Shown here: positions 36,291 through 46,889 of the stretch, in pieces | Numbering within the stretch: position 1 is the stretch's first letter | How the letters are laid out: the number at the start of each line of letters is the position of its first letter | NCBI RefSeq assembly: GCF_002807665.1 | Contig: NZ_PEAY01000003.1 | Span: 208,102 to 272,101, forward strand | Length of the DNA stretch: 64,000 nt | Direction of reading: 5' to 3' | From: Neoalteromonas facilis | GTDB taxonomy: Bacteria; Pseudomonadota; Gammaproteobacteria; Enterobacterales; Alteromonadaceae | Made by a program: the position numbers and the translations under genes | Notes under the pieces: model-generated | Told to the model about the DNA's origin: nothing | The model's database searches: none | Seen by the model: only the letters and a program-made list of their open reading frames with translations

Positions 36291-39200
36291 CGATTTCAAG
36301 CAAGGCCCATCCACAAGCGTTGAGCGTTGAAACGCTACCTTTGAGCGGAATACATTTAATTGAGGCAAGTGCAGGCACGGGTAAAACCTATAATATTACA
36401 CGCATTTACTTGCGACTTATCATTGAGCAGGGGCTAGACGTTCAACAGATATTGGTGATGACGTACACCAATGCCGCCACGCAAGAGTTACGTGGCAGAA
36501 TAACCGAAACGTTGCAGTTGGCATTGCGCTTTTGGACGGATCCCCAAACTCAGACATCAAACGGTGAACCTGTATTGTCTGAGCTGTATTCGCGCATTGA
36601 TAGTGAACTGGCACAACAGCGGATAAGGCTAGCCATATTGCATATGGATGAGGCAGCGATATTCACCATCCATGGGTTTTGCCAAAGGATGCTACAGACC
36701 ATGGCGTTTGATACCGCAAGCCCGGTTTCAATGACGCTGCAACAAGATCATAGTGCATTAGTGGAACAAGCTGTAGCGGATTGGTTTAGATTGCAGCAGC
36801 GTAATGATGTTGTACTTGAGTCTTTAGCCTCATCTGGCTGGCATACACCAGATGCGTTTCTAAAGACGTTTTATGAGCTTATTTTTACAACCGAAGAACT
36901 TGTTGTCGTAACTGAAACTGATATCCAACAAGACTTTGAACAAAAGATTGCAAAGATTAGCGCACAATTACAGCCTACATTACAGGCACATTATCAGCAT
37001 CTAAAATCCCAGCAGCCAATTATTTGGGAGGACTTAATTGCCTCGCAAAAGACACGGGCGGCACAAGAGAGCCGTGAAGAGGAATGGCAGGTGCTATTGG
37101 ATTGGCTAGCGACCGGTGATGTTATTGATATTCCCAAAGCCGTTGGAGACTTCTTAAACGGGAGACGTTATTCGAGCCGGCCGAATAGCAAAGCAATTCT
37201 ACTGCCATTGGCTGATGAACGAAAAAACCTCATCAAAAAAGTCAGTGCTCTGCAGGATAAACGTCAAAAGCTATTGGAAGAGAGTCGTGTATATCAGCAT
37301 GTCGCAGATGCTGTGCAGTGGATACGTCATCGTATTGCCGAACAAAAGCGAAAATTAGGTGAAATGGGGTTTAACGACCTCATCAGTAATATGGCGAAAA
37401 GTGTAACGTCATCAGCAGATTTTGCGGCCCGGCTAAGTGAACAATTTCCAGCGGCATTGGTGGATGAATTTCAAGATACCGATACGCACCAGTATCAAAT
37501 GCTACAGGCAATCTATGTATCACCGAAAAACGTTGCTAACTCTACTCGTTTACTGATGATGATTGGGGACCCTAAACAAGCCATTTATGGGTTCAGAGGC
37601 GGTGATATTTTCACCTACTTAAAAGCCCGTTCTGATGCTGATTATTTATGGTTGATGGATACCAATTGGCGCTCAGTCGCAGAGATGGTTAATGCCTATA
37701 ATCATGTTTTTGATGGCCATGCAATAAGCGGCAAAACCCGCGCCGTATTTGGTGAAAATATTCATTATGAGCGCGTAAATTCAACCGAGTCCTCTGCAGC
37801 GGCTGCCAGACCACTGAGCGATCCATATGAGTCGCAGCGTGGTGCCATTACTTATATCTATGCTAATCAGCAAGATGAGTCTCTAACGGAAGCGCAGGCA
37901 AAGCCTATCAATAAACAGAAAATTGCAGCGTGGTGCAGCATTGAAATTCAGCGTTTGTTGGCGACCGTAAAAATAGGGGAACACCCTCTTAATCCAAGTG
38001 ATATAGCGATATTAGTGCGTGATTGGCGCGAAGCTGAACTGATCAGCAATGCGCTTCGCCAAGTAAACCTCAATGCTGTTTACTTGAGCGACAAAACCCC
38101 ACTCTTTGCAAGTCTAGAAGCACTGGAATTATTACGCGTATTTGACGGTGTTTGGCATTATCAGCGAGACAGTTTGGTGATCACCGCACTTTCTACATCT
38201 TTGCTCAATACGCCCGTACACGTGCTGCATCAAATGCAAGCGGATCCGTTGGCAGACGACTGGACCCAGCAGCGCTCGCGCATCGTAGAGCTGCGCAAAA
38301 TGTGGCAGGAACAGGGGGTTCTGGCGTTTATTTTTAGTTTGTTGCGTCATGATTATCAGCCAGACGCCATGAGTGAACGTGCGCTGACCAATTTTGTGCA
38401 CTTAGCAGAGGTGCTACAGCAGCTACAACAGCGATCATCCCATCCGTTGCAGCTGATTCAATGGTTACGTGAGCAAATCAATCAACCGGATATAAGTGAA
38501 GCGTATCAACAACGACTCGAATCTGATGCGCAATTGATTAAAATAGTGACTCAACACAAATCGAAAGGGCTCGAATATCCTATTGTGTTTGTGCCATTTG
38601 CCAATGAATACAGCAACCCGACCAAACGAGGCAATAGCTCGCTTAGGATTTACAACTTTTTTGACCCGACGCGAAATAAACGGATCTGCCAATTGGGACA
38701 AACGCAAAATGCAGACAAGTGGGTAACGCAACAGAGTCACGAAGAGACTGTACGATTGCTCTATGTGGCTATCACGCGGGCGGAGTATCGCTGCTACCTA
38801 GGGGTGTATGAAACGCAAAGCGCGCATGACTCGGCGTTGGGTATTGCCCTAGGTATGCATGACTCTCAATGTGACAGTTGGCAGGCATTATTGCGGCATC
38901 AACATACACATGAGAAAAGTCATGCGGCGATGTTATCAGCTGACGATACGCCGCAGGAAGAGACGTTAATTACGCAGAGTGAAGAGTCTGCACCGTTACG
39001 CTGTCGTCAGTTCAACGGCAAGATCCAGCGAGACTGGCGACTCCATTCGTTCAGTGGACTCACACGCATGTCTCATACGCTAGATGTTACAACGCGGGAA
39101 GTTGAGTCAACGTCAATTGAGGCTGTATTGTCTGCGCAGAGTGAAGAAGGCCAGGCCGATGCATTTAGGTTTAGCTTCGAAAAAGGTGCCAGTGCAGGCA

Positions 39201-39946
39201 ACTTGTTACACGACGTACTTGAGCTTGCAGATTTTAGTCATGCAGACTGGCCTGAGCTATGCCACCAAGTTGCACCGCAATATGGTCCGTTATTAAAGCC
39301 TGAATCATTCGGAGACATGGCGGATTGGTTATCAGAAGTTGTCCAAACGCCTGTGATACAAAACCACTCAGGGCAAACGATAAAACTGTGTGACCTAGCG
39401 CAGCATCAAACCCTAAGAGAAGCGGAGTTCTACTTCCCCTTAGATAAAGTAGACCTTACCGTTTTGCGACGTGTACTTGAACAACACAGACAACAACTCG
39501 TTGATGATGGGCGCCTGATGTCTAGTTATGCCAATGCATCAGACTTTTCTTTGCAGCGCTCTCTTCGCGGGATGATGCATGGCTTTATTGACTTAATATT
39601 TGAAGTGGACGGGCGTTATTATGTGGCCGATTACAAGTCGACTCATTTAGGGAATGAACTGCAGAACTATCAGCCGCATTTGTTGGCTGCCAACAATGCT
39701 GAGCATTTGTATGATCTGCAATATTTGATTTACGCCACTGCTTTACATCGCTATCTAAAAGTGACACTCACCGACTATGATTTTGATACGCATTTTGGTG
39801 GTGTTTCGTATTTGTATCTGCGCGGTATGCATCCGGGTAATGTGCAGGGAGAAGGCGTGTTTAGTTGCCAGTTGAACGCAGAAACTATAATCACATTAGA
39901 TGATTTATTCGCAGGGCGGTTGAAAGAGGTTAACGTCAGTGACTAA
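36287..39946 (+). CDS. recB: Exodeoxyribonuclease V subunit beta (RecB)
   Basis: The 3'-5' helicase and nuclease subunit of RecBCD (1219 residues; E. coli RecB 1180). Walker A is ASAGTGKT (residues 27-34), and the superfamily 1 helicase motifs follow: VDEFQDTD, GDPKQAIYGFRGGD, and TQHKSKGLEYPIVFVP. The C-terminal nuclease domain keeps GFIDLIFEVDGRYYVADYKS, with catalytic Asp about residue 1101 and DYK about 1115. The start ATG overlaps recC's stop by four bases, and recD begins within its last eight bases, so all three subunits are translated in a coupled manner and probably in fixed ratio. Confidence 0.96.
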   Translation: MTISSKAHPQALSVETLPLSGIHLIEASAGTGKTYNITRIYLRLIIEQGLDVQQILVMTYTNAATQELRGRITETLQLALRFWTDPQTQTSNGEPVLSELYSRIDSELAQQRIRLAILHMDEAAIFTIHGFCQRMLQTMAFDTASPVSMTLQQDHSALVEQAVADWFRLQQRNDVVLESLASSGWHTPDAFLKTFYELIFTTEELVVVTETDIQQDFEQKIAKISAQLQPTLQAHYQHLKSQQPIIWEDLIASQKTRAAQESREEEWQVLLDWLATGDVIDIPKAVGDFLNGRRYSSRPNSKAILLPLADERKNLIKKVSALQDKRQKLLEESRVYQHVADAVQWIRHRIAEQKRKLGEMGFNDLISNMAKSVTSSADFAARLSEQFPAALVDEFQDTDTHQYQMLQAIYVSPKNVANSTRLLMMIGDPKQAIYGFRGGDIFTYLKARSDADYLWLMDTNWRSVAEMVNAYNHVFDGHAISGKTRAVFGENIHYERVNSTESSAAAARPLSDPYESQRGAITYIYANQQDESLTEAQAKPINKQKIAAWCSIEIQRLLATVKIGEHPLNPSDIAILVRDWREAELISNALRQVNLNAVYLSDKTPLFASLEALELLRVFDGVWHYQRDSLVITALSTSLLNTPVHVLHQMQADPLADDWTQQRSRIVELRKMWQEQGVLAFIFSLLRHDYQPDAMSERALTNFVHLAEVLQQLQQRSSHPLQLIQWLREQINQPDISEAYQQRLESDAQLIKIVTQHKSKGLEYPIVFVPFANEYSNPTKRGNSSLRIYNFFDPTRNKRICQLGQTQNADKWVTQQSHEETVRLLYVAITRAEYRCYLGVYETQSAHDSALGIALGMHDSQCDSWQALLRHQHTHEKSHAAMLSADDTPQEETLITQSEESAPLRCRQFNGKIQRDWRLHSFSGLTRMSHTLDVTTREVESTSIEAVLSAQSEEGQADAFRFSFEKGASAGNLLHDVLELADFSHADWPELCHQVAPQYGPLLKPESFGDMADWLSEVVQTPVIQNHSGQTIKLCDLAQHQTLREAEFYFPLDKVDLTVLRRVLEQHRQQLVDDGRLMSSYANASDFSLQRSLRGMMHGFIDLIFEVDGRYYVADYKSTHLGNELQNYQPHLLAANNAEHLYDLQYLIYATALHRYLKVTLTDYDFDTHFGGVSYLYLRGMHPGNVQGEGVFSCQLNAETIITLDDLFAGRLKEVNVSD

Positions 39947-41795
39947 CGCCGATTTCAATCAATACATGCAGCAGTGTGATGGCATTTCGTCGCTCGACTA
40001 TTTTGCCGCAAAAGCCCTATTTTCACATGCGCGAAGCCTTTCTTCAGACAGTCTATATGAGCGTTGTTTTACTTATGTAATGGCGCTCGTCTGGGCTCAG
40101 CGAAATGGACATGGTTGTGTGCCATTGAATGAAATGGCAGAGCACACGTGGTGGCAAAATCGAGAAGCCGGTAAAGGTGGTGTTACTTTTCCGTCGCTGT
40201 TGACTGTTGAGCAGGATCTCGAAGAACTGTTATCGGTATTGCCAGCGCCAACGCCCATAGTCTTGTATCAGAATCGGCTGTATTCCAGTCGTTTTTTCTA
40301 TTTTGAACAAGAAATTCAACATCAGTTGAAGAAGTTTAATCAGCATTCTAGTACCGATGATGGCGCATTACAGCGTGTCAGTGCTGTTTGGCCGAGTTTG
40401 TTTCCTAAGGACAACCGTGATGATGCAATGGATTGGCAACAAGCGGCGGTCGCACTTGCTGTTCAGCAACAATTGTTATTGTTGTCCGGGGGGCCAGGAA
40501 CAGGCAAAACTTACACCGTTGCACGCTTGCTTGTCGCGATGCAAATAGCGCATGAAAAACCGTTAAGAATTGGTCTGGCTGCACCGACAGGAAAAGCTGC
40601 TCAGCGTCTAAGTGAATCATTGATCAGTAACTATGAAACGTTGAGCTCTTCCCCCGAGCTGGCGAAGACGGTTGTGGGTATGCCAACCAAAGCGGTCACG
40701 CTTCATCGTTTGCTAGGCCTGCGAGAAGCGCAAGTTAGCACAAAATTTAACAAGGAAAATCGTTTACCGCTGGATGTGCTTGTTGTGGACGAGAGCTCGA
40801 TGCTGGACATCGCGCTATTTGCGCGAGTCCTACGTGCACTTGAGGACAGTTGTAAACTCATTTTTGTCGGTGACTCTCACCAATTACCGGCAGTAGAAAG
40901 CGGTAACGTGCTGCCGATGATTATGCCTCATTCGAGCAATAGTTTGGATGAGCAGCAATGGCAATGGGTAACGCAATTGATAGGGGGCAATGTGCCGGCT
41001 GAGGTTGCCGAGATACCCGCCTATGCGATCAGTCTGACGCAAACGCATCGCTTTGGTGGCGCATTGGCTGAACTTGCGCAAGACACATTAAAGGCTAAAG
41101 GTGATCAGCAAAGCGCGTTACATGTATGGCAAAAACTGTCGGTATACTCTGGTGATGACGATATCCCTGTCGATCTCACGCACAACTCAGAGCTTGAGCA
41201 GCGATTAGATGACTGGATCAGCGAATATTATCTGGCGGTAAGCCATGAAACAACGGATCCCGTTAAAGCACTCGAGTCAGCAATGCGCTTTCGCGTTTTG
41301 TGTTGTTTGCGTCGCGGCACAGATGGTGTTGAGCATATAAATGAATGGATAGAGCATCGGCTAAAACGGAAACTCGGTTTATCACTAGAACAACGTTTTT
41401 TCCATGGTCAGATTGTGATGGTCACCCAAAATATGCCAGGGTTGGATTTGTTTAATGGAGATACGGGAATTGTCTGGCAAGGCGATGGGGGACAGTTGAA
41501 AATCGTTTTCCAACAGCAAGATAAACAACGAGTTCGTTCGGTCGACTTACAAAGAATCACAGCCATCGAATCTGTTTTTGCAATGACAGTGCATAAATCG
41601 CAAGGCAGTGAATTTAACCATGTTGCGCTGGTTTTACCGTTAGCTGGCGGTGACCAATTGCTGTCAAATCAGTTGATCTACACGGCCATTACACGCAGTA
41701 AACAACGCCTATCGATTGTCAGTAGTCAAGATCGTTTTGTTGCGACTATCGCGCGAGGAGAGAGTCGTTGGAGCGGTTTAGCGCCACTGCATTAA
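39939..41795 (+). CDS. recD: Exodeoxyribonuclease V subunit alpha (RecD)
   Basis: The fast 5'-3' helicase subunit of RecBCD. 618 residues with Walker A GGPGTGKT (about residues 185-192), Walker B VVDESSMLD, a GDSHQLPAVESGNVLP segment, and the C-terminal UvrD-like AMTVHKSQGSEFNHVALVLP. The start is GTG 39939, overlapping recB by eight bases. Its stop codon TAA and the stop of the convergent aspartoacylase-like gene are read from the same TTAA tetranucleotide at 41792-41795, with no room for a terminator between them. Confidence 0.95.
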   Translation: MTNADFNQYMQQCDGISSLDYFAAKALFSHARSLSSDSLYERCFTYVMALVWAQRNGHGCVPLNEMAEHTWWQNREAGKGGVTFPSLLTVEQDLEELLSVLPAPTPIVLYQNRLYSSRFFYFEQEIQHQLKKFNQHSSTDDGALQRVSAVWPSLFPKDNRDDAMDWQQAAVALAVQQQLLLLSGGPGTGKTYTVARLLVAMQIAHEKPLRIGLAAPTGKAAQRLSESLISNYETLSSSPELAKTVVGMPTKAVTLHRLLGLREAQVSTKFNKENRLPLDVLVVDESSMLDIALFARVLRALEDSCKLIFVGDSHQLPAVESGNVLPMIMPHSSNSLDEQQWQWVTQLIGGNVPAEVAEIPAYAISLTQTHRFGGALAELAQDTLKAKGDQQSALHVWQKLSVYSGDDDIPVDLTHNSELEQRLDDWISEYYLAVSHETTDPVKALESAMRFRVLCCLRRGTDGVEHINEWIEHRLKRKLGLSLEQRFFHGQIVMVTQNMPGLDLFNGDTGIVWQGDGGQLKIVFQQQDKQRVRSVDLQRITAIESVFAMTVHKSQGSEFNHVALVLPLAGGDQLLSNQLIYTAITRSKQRLSIVSSQDRFVATIARGESRWSGLAPLH

Positions 41796-42865
41796 CATTC
41801 AAACAAGGCATTGCTGTCTTGTTCTTGCTCGAATTCCTGTGTGTAAGGGTTAAGGCTCTCAGCATCGACGAAGTAAAATACACAATCACTTTTCGCGATA
41901 TCTGAGCAAGTGGTTGCCATAAAGAGTTTCATTGCACTTAATGGGCGCAATTCACCGTTTTCCACTTTAAAAAAGCGACTGACATGAATGTCAGTGCCTT
42001 CGAGTTCAAAATTTTCTAGGCCACCATGGTCCGTCCAACCAAGACAGACTGATTCATCACTGATGCCAAAGTTGTATTTTTCAAGTTCCTGATTAAAAGT
42101 GACATTCACACCAAAAACGGGCCTATCCGAGTATGCAATACTGATGTCGTTGTTCACCCTGCAGCGTATAGGGCGATGAAGAATATCGATGGGTTGTTGC
42201 AGGCTGAAAGGGGATTCGCTTTTCAGCAGCTGGCATAGGCCATTATAGGCATTGAAGTCAGACTGTGGGTCATGCACGCCGCCAGCTTCAACCGTTATAA
42301 CAGGGAAAGCAAAGGGCACTTCCATCAGAGCACCAAGCTCAATGTCGGTGTGGATCAACCAGCGAGAAAAGAACGAAGCCAGCGCTAACTGTTGATGCTG
42401 ATAGCGGGTTGCAACACAAAAAATGGGGCCACTACCTGATGTGTTATGCACATCTATGAGGAACTCCGGGTGCAAGGCAATAATGAAGTCCATGATCGAC
42501 TTTGCCAATTTGCCATTGAAATCTTCATATGGAGGCTGAAAGCAACGATTGAGATCGCGTTCACCGGGGAGTTGTCTGTGAGTAAGCGGCGGTTCTAGTT
42601 GCGCGGCTGAAACACTTGCAACAATTATGTAAGTGTCGAATAGCGGAACAAATTTCTCGTTTATGAGCTGATGCAGCACATGAAAGCCACTGGGTTCATT
42701 GGCATGCAAAAGTGTGGTTATTACACGACATCTACTGCCACTGTTTTTACCTTTAAAAAGGAACGCGGTAGGACCCGTTAATTGAGTTAAGAAATTGTGC
42801 ACTGTTCCTGTCTCTACAACAGCAGCATCAACCACGACAATATTTCCCGATGTTGCTTTACTCAT
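41792..42865 (-). CDS. Aspartoacylase/AstE-family zinc hydrolase
   Basis: 357 residues of the succinylglutamate desuccinylase/aspartoacylase family (M14-like zinc hydrolases that cleave N-acyl amino acids or amides). The zinc ligands are visible as H54-x-x-E57 in LHANE and H140 in LIDVHN, and PGERDLNRCF carries the substrate-carboxylate-binding Arg/Asn pattern. I chose ATG 42865, one base after the stop of the upstream ligase gene, because a start at 42898 would run into that gene. No strong ribosome binding site is seen, so translation is probably coupled. Context suggests it hydrolyses the product of the neighbouring ligase (inference). Confidence 0.8.
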   Translation of the reverse strand: MSKATSGNIVVVDAAVVETGTVHNFLTQLTGPTAFLFKGKNSGSRCRVITTLLHANEPSGFHVLHQLINEKFVPLFDTYIIVASVSAAQLEPPLTHRQLPGERDLNRCFQPPYEDFNGKLAKSIMDFIIALHPEFLIDVHNTSGSGPIFCVATRYQHQQLALASFFSRWLIHTDIELGALMEVPFAFPVITVEAGGVHDPQSDFNAYNGLCQLLKSESPFSLQQPIDILHRPIRCRVNNDISIAYSDRPVFGVNVTFNQELEKYNFGISDESVCLGWTDHGGLENFELEGTDIHVSRFFKVENGELRPLSAMKLFMATTCSDIAKSDCVFYFVDAESLNPYTQEFEQEQDSNALFEC

Positions 42866-42866
42866 G

Positions 42867-44318
42867 TTAGTCCCAATCTGCAACCGGTAGGTTGGCAATG
42901 TTGTTCAATGTGTATTGCTCAATTAACTCAGCCAGTGGATTTGCACGGCCTTTTTCGGATAGTTTTTTAAATGTCGCTAGTTGCCAACTGGCGCCGGTTT
43001 GTCGAGCGGCTAAGCGTCTCTCAATCACATTGAGGTATAAATTGATATCATCTTTATGTACGCCAAGTTGCTGTAAGCCGGTTTCAGCCAAAGGTAAAAG
43101 GTCGGCAATAACATCGCTGATCTTGCGTTCTGTTAGTTGGTGCTGGTGCTGTTGCGGCCAGACAATATTCGCGTTTAACCCTTGTTGTGCTGCACGATAA
43201 AAATTGAACTCAGCATATTGAAACGGCAATTTATTGATATAACCATCAATGTTGTGGCTTAAGGCAGTGGTAAGGCCCAGCAACAAAGCTGCATTTGCAA
43301 TCATGTCGATATTGCTTGGGCCAGCAGGCAGTGTTCTGAATTCTATGCGTAAATGCGGATCATTACCGACATCTAGCACAGGCCTGTTCCATGACCAGAT
43401 CGTACCTTGATGGATCTGAATCGCTTTAAATGCGTCAGGCGCTGCTTCCGCAGGAACCTGTGGTAACAGTGCAGGGTACAATGCGACATTTTCAGCAAAC
43501 AGCTCATATACGCTGTTTCGCAACCAACCGTGACCAAAACTGACGCGCGCAGGTTGTCGCCAGCGTGTTGAGGCATGATCTCGGCTGTCAATCGATTGTT
43601 TAAACAATGCGATACGTGTTTCGTGCCATAGTTGTTTGCCCATTAATATGGGGGAGTTAGCGGCAAGCGCAAGCACTAAAGGTGTAACCAGTTGTGCTGC
43701 ATTAAAGGTATTTACAAATTCACTGGAACGTACGCGTAAATGCAGTTGAAAAGATGTGTTTGCGCCTTCCAGTGTGACCTCATTCGAACGCATCTTTAAA
43801 TTATCGATCCCATTGATGTCCACATCAAATGCAGAGCCTTTGAGGTTGTGTAGCTGATCAGCCAACACATGATAGCGAGGTCTATTTGTTAGGTACTCAT
43901 GGCTAAGATGGCGCTCATCCAAGGTTGGCAGCACGCCAATAGGGACAATTCGAACTTGCTGTTGATGCGCAATAGTGCGCAGTGCTGCCAATTCATTTTC
44001 CAGCTGTTCATGCAATGCATGCAGTGAACGACCATTGGCAGACACCGGTGCTAAATTAAACTCTATATTGTATTGATTGAGTTCAGGCTGAACCAACGGG
44101 TTTTTACGTTGGTCAAGCAACCATTGGTTGCGTGGTGTGGGCAACCAATCGCTATCAACAAGGTACATTTCAAGTTCTGCGCCCAATGATGGTGCCACAC
44201 GGTCAAATTGTGGCTCCTCTAACAACGGTCTAAGTAGCGCTAATTCAGTTTCTAACCTCTGATGAAACTGATGGTAATGCTCTGCTGAAAATGCTTGGTG
44301 ATGAATTGACTGACCCAT
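42867..44318 (-). CDS. GCS2-family glutamate-cysteine ligase-like protein
   Basis: 483 residues of the glutamate-cysteine ligase 2/carboxylate-amine ligase superfamily (glutamine-synthetase fold). Visible are LGAELEMYLVD near the N-terminus, where E-x-E residues bind metal, QYNIEFNLAPV, the NEVTLEGANTSFQLHLRV region, and HLRIEFRTLPAGPSNIDMIANAALLLGL. Not the classical GshA; enzymes of this group make gamma-glutamyl or similar amide bonds with varied amines. I prefer ATG 44318; TTG 44333 is a longer alternative. It is followed by an aspartoacylase-like hydrolase, and similar ligase-hydrolase pairings are known in predicted amidoligase pathways. Confidence 0.75.
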   Translation of the reverse strand: MGQSIHHQAFSAEHYHQFHQRLETELALLRPLLEEPQFDRVAPSLGAELEMYLVDSDWLPTPRNQWLLDQRKNPLVQPELNQYNIEFNLAPVSANGRSLHALHEQLENELAALRTIAHQQQVRIVPIGVLPTLDERHLSHEYLTNRPRYHVLADQLHNLKGSAFDVDINGIDNLKMRSNEVTLEGANTSFQLHLRVRSSEFVNTFNAAQLVTPLVLALAANSPILMGKQLWHETRIALFKQSIDSRDHASTRWRQPARVSFGHGWLRNSVYELFAENVALYPALLPQVPAEAAPDAFKAIQIHQGTIWSWNRPVLDVGNDPHLRIEFRTLPAGPSNIDMIANAALLLGLTTALSHNIDGYINKLPFQYAEFNFYRAAQQGLNANIVWPQQHQHQLTERKISDVIADLLPLAETGLQQLGVHKDDINLYLNVIERRLAARQTGASWQLATFKKLSEKGRANPLAELIEQYTLNNIANLPVADWD

Positions 44319-44374
44319 GTTGATCACACTCAAAATTCGATAAGGCTAGCCTATACAATTCTTGAGTATTCTCA

Positions 44375-44388
44375 TTGACTTGGATCAA
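44375..44388. promoter_or_regulatory. FNR-like box in a divergent promoter region
   Basis: TTGACTTGGATCAA matches the FNR/EtrA consensus TTGAT-N4-ATCAA with one mismatch. It lies between the ligase-like gene (minus) and the metalloprotease gene (plus), at 57 and 99 bases from their starts. Oxygen control is possible but unproven. Confidence 0.4.
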
Positions 44389-44486
44389 TCGAACGAATGG
44401 CATTGTGTTTCACCCGCGTTGCTTGTCATACTACTAATCTTAACTTGTCGCTTGCGGCGTGATGCTAATCAAACTGGAGTACCTAC

Positions 44487-46889
44487 GTGACACGAATACT
44501 TTTTGTTATGGGCATGCTGTTATTTAGCCCGATGATCGTTGCGAAAACCATCGCAGAATTTACTGCAGGTATGCAGCATCAAGATGGGTTTGTCCCATTT
44601 TACTATGATGCGAAAGAGGGGAAGATTTACCTCACAATAACTCAATTTGATCAGCAAATGCTGTTCCAAAGCAGTTTGCCACAAGGCGTTGGATCCAACG
44701 ATATTGGCCTTGATAGAGGGCAATTAGGGGAAACTAGGCTGATTGAATTTGAACGTTTTGGAAAACAGGTATTTATAAAACAGTTGAACACCACGTTTAG
44801 AGCTTCATCTGAAAACCCTGCAGAGCGCGCCAGCATAGATGAAGCCTTTGCTGATTCAGTAATTGCGGGTTTACCCGTGGTGGCCGAAACTGAAGGCAAA
44901 GTATTAGTCGACTATACCGATTTCTTGATCAGCGATATTCATGGCATCAGCAAGCGTTTGGATGATACCAAACAAGGCAGCTTCAAGCCTGATCCGAAAC
45001 GCAGTGGTGTTTTCACGCCTCGTTCTAAAGCTTTCCCCAAAAATACCGAGCTCGAAGCATTGTTGACCTTCGCCGGCAGCAAGCCAGGGCAATATGTGAG
45101 GCAGGTATCGCCAGATGCAGAGATTATCTCTGTACATTCTCATCACAGCTTTATTGAATTACCCGATGATGGCTACACACCAAGAGTATTTCATCCATTT
45201 AGTGGCTTTTGGAAACACAGTTATATTGATTATTCGGCACCGATTACCGCCGATATGGAACAGAAGTTTATTCCACGTCATCGTTTAGAAAAAGTGGACC
45301 CAACGGCGGCGATCAGTGAAGCAAAAGATCCCATTGTTTATTATTTAGATCCAGGTATCCCTGAACCTGTTATGTCTGCACTGCGTGAAGGAGCACAATG
45401 GTGGGATGAGGCGTTTGCAGCGATTGGCTACAAACAAGCGTTTAGGGTTGAAGTACTGCCTGAAGATGCAGACCCAATGGATGTTCGCTATAACGTTATT
45501 CAATGGGTACATCGCGCGACGCGCGGCTGGTCATATGGTTCCTCCGTCATTGACCCACGCACTGGCGAAATTATCAAAGGCCATGTGACGTTAGGATCTT
45601 TGCGTGTCAGACAAGACTATTTAATCGCACTGGGCTTAACCAGTCCTTTTGCTGAAGGGAATACCGATACGCAGCCACAGCTCGATATGGCGCTAGCGCG
45701 CATCCGTCAATTGTCAGCCCACGAAGTAGGACATACCCTCGGAATTGCCCATAATTTTGCTGCCAGTGAAACGGGGCGAGATTCTGTAATGGATTATCCG
45801 CACCCTAAAGCAGAGATAGTAAACGGTGAGATCTCGTTGCAAAACGCCTATGCGACCGGCATGGGTAAATGGGACCTTCACACGGTTGCCTATGGCTATC
45901 AGGATTACGCATCAGAGCAAACTGAAATGGAAGGATTGGCAGCCACGATTGAGGCCGGTTATGCCAGTGGTATAGGTTACAAATCCGATCCTGATTCTCG
46001 CAGCGCACGCCATCCGAGTGCTGACGGTCATTTATGGGATAACGGTGCAGATGCTATGCAAGAGTTAGCGCGTATTACTGCGGTCCGAGCCAAAGCGTTA
46101 TCAAAGTTTGGCCTAGACAGTATCCCAGATGACACGCCGTTGTCGGCATTAGAGGAATATCTCGCACCATTATATTTTGCTCACCGATATCAAGTTGACG
46201 CCGTTGTAAAGCTGATCGGTGGGATTGATTATCAATATGAAGTGAAATCGGATAAGCCTGTTCAGGGGCAGTCAATGGTTGACGCAGATCGTCAGCGTGC
46301 GGCTATTGATGCAATCCTTGCGACCGTGCGACCGGAGTTCCTGTCTATTCCGTCTGATGTAACCCAATTAATCATCCCTAAAGTCTACGGTAGTAGCAGA
46401 AGCCGAGAATCTTTTAACGGACGTAATGGTTTGATGTTTGATCCTCTGTCAGCGGCAGAGGCAGCAGCGCATAATAGCATTTCATTGCTACTCCACCCAG
46501 AAAGACTCAATCGATTGAATTGGCAACATGCACTCGATGACGATATTCCCAACGTGTCAGAGCTGGTTGATGCATTAATCGATGCTACCTGGAAAACGCG
46601 TATTCACGGCAGCAACGACCTCACTGATGAGCAGGCTAAACAAATCAACATGCGCGTCAGGTTAGTCACTGTGCACAATCTGGTCAGTGTGATGCAGCAT
46701 GCGTCATTGAGCCCAGAAAACAAATTTATGCTAGAGGGTAAACTACGTGATTTTACACGTTGGTTAGAGCGTAAGGACGATTCCTTTGTTGAGAAAGGCT
46801 TGCTAGCGAATTTGAAATTGTTATGGCAAACCGGCGAGTGGCGAGGTCAGTTTACGCCAGTCGCCTTGCCACCAGGTTCACCCATCTAG
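44487..46889 (+). CDS. Secreted zinc metalloprotease (metzincin, DUF5117/DUF4953 type)
   Basis: An 800-residue exported protease with signal peptide MTRILFVMGMLLFSPMIVA. The metzincin zinc motif HEVGHTLGIAH (residues 412-422) and a downstream SVMDYPHP Met-turn give a complete active site. The N-terminal part (DUF5117/5118-like, with GFVPFYYDAKEGKIYL) and the C-terminal DUF4953-like part match a bacterial group annotated only as zinc-dependent metalloproteases. The start is GTG 44487. Its last 12 bases overlap the convergent AstE-like gene. It may digest external protein. Confidence 0.9.
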   Translation: MTRILFVMGMLLFSPMIVAKTIAEFTAGMQHQDGFVPFYYDAKEGKIYLTITQFDQQMLFQSSLPQGVGSNDIGLDRGQLGETRLIEFERFGKQVFIKQLNTTFRASSENPAERASIDEAFADSVIAGLPVVAETEGKVLVDYTDFLISDIHGISKRLDDTKQGSFKPDPKRSGVFTPRSKAFPKNTELEALLTFAGSKPGQYVRQVSPDAEIISVHSHHSFIELPDDGYTPRVFHPFSGFWKHSYIDYSAPITADMEQKFIPRHRLEKVDPTAAISEAKDPIVYYLDPGIPEPVMSALREGAQWWDEAFAAIGYKQAFRVEVLPEDADPMDVRYNVIQWVHRATRGWSYGSSVIDPRTGEIIKGHVTLGSLRVRQDYLIALGLTSPFAEGNTDTQPQLDMALARIRQLSAHEVGHTLGIAHNFAASETGRDSVMDYPHPKAEIVNGEISLQNAYATGMGKWDLHTVAYGYQDYASEQTEMEGLAATIEAGYASGIGYKSDPDSRSARHPSADGHLWDNGADAMQELARITAVRAKALSKFGLDSIPDDTPLSALEEYLAPLYFAHRYQVDAVVKLIGGIDYQYEVKSDKPVQGQSMVDADRQRAAIDAILATVRPEFLSIPSDVTQLIIPKVYGSSRSRESFNGRNGLMFDPLSAAEAAAHNSISLLLHPERLNRLNWQHALDDDIPNVSELVDALIDATWKTRIHGSNDLTDEQAKQINMRVRLVTVHNLVSVMQHASLSPENKFMLEGKLRDFTRWLERKDDSFVEKGLLANLKLLWQTGEWRGQFTPVALPPGSPI

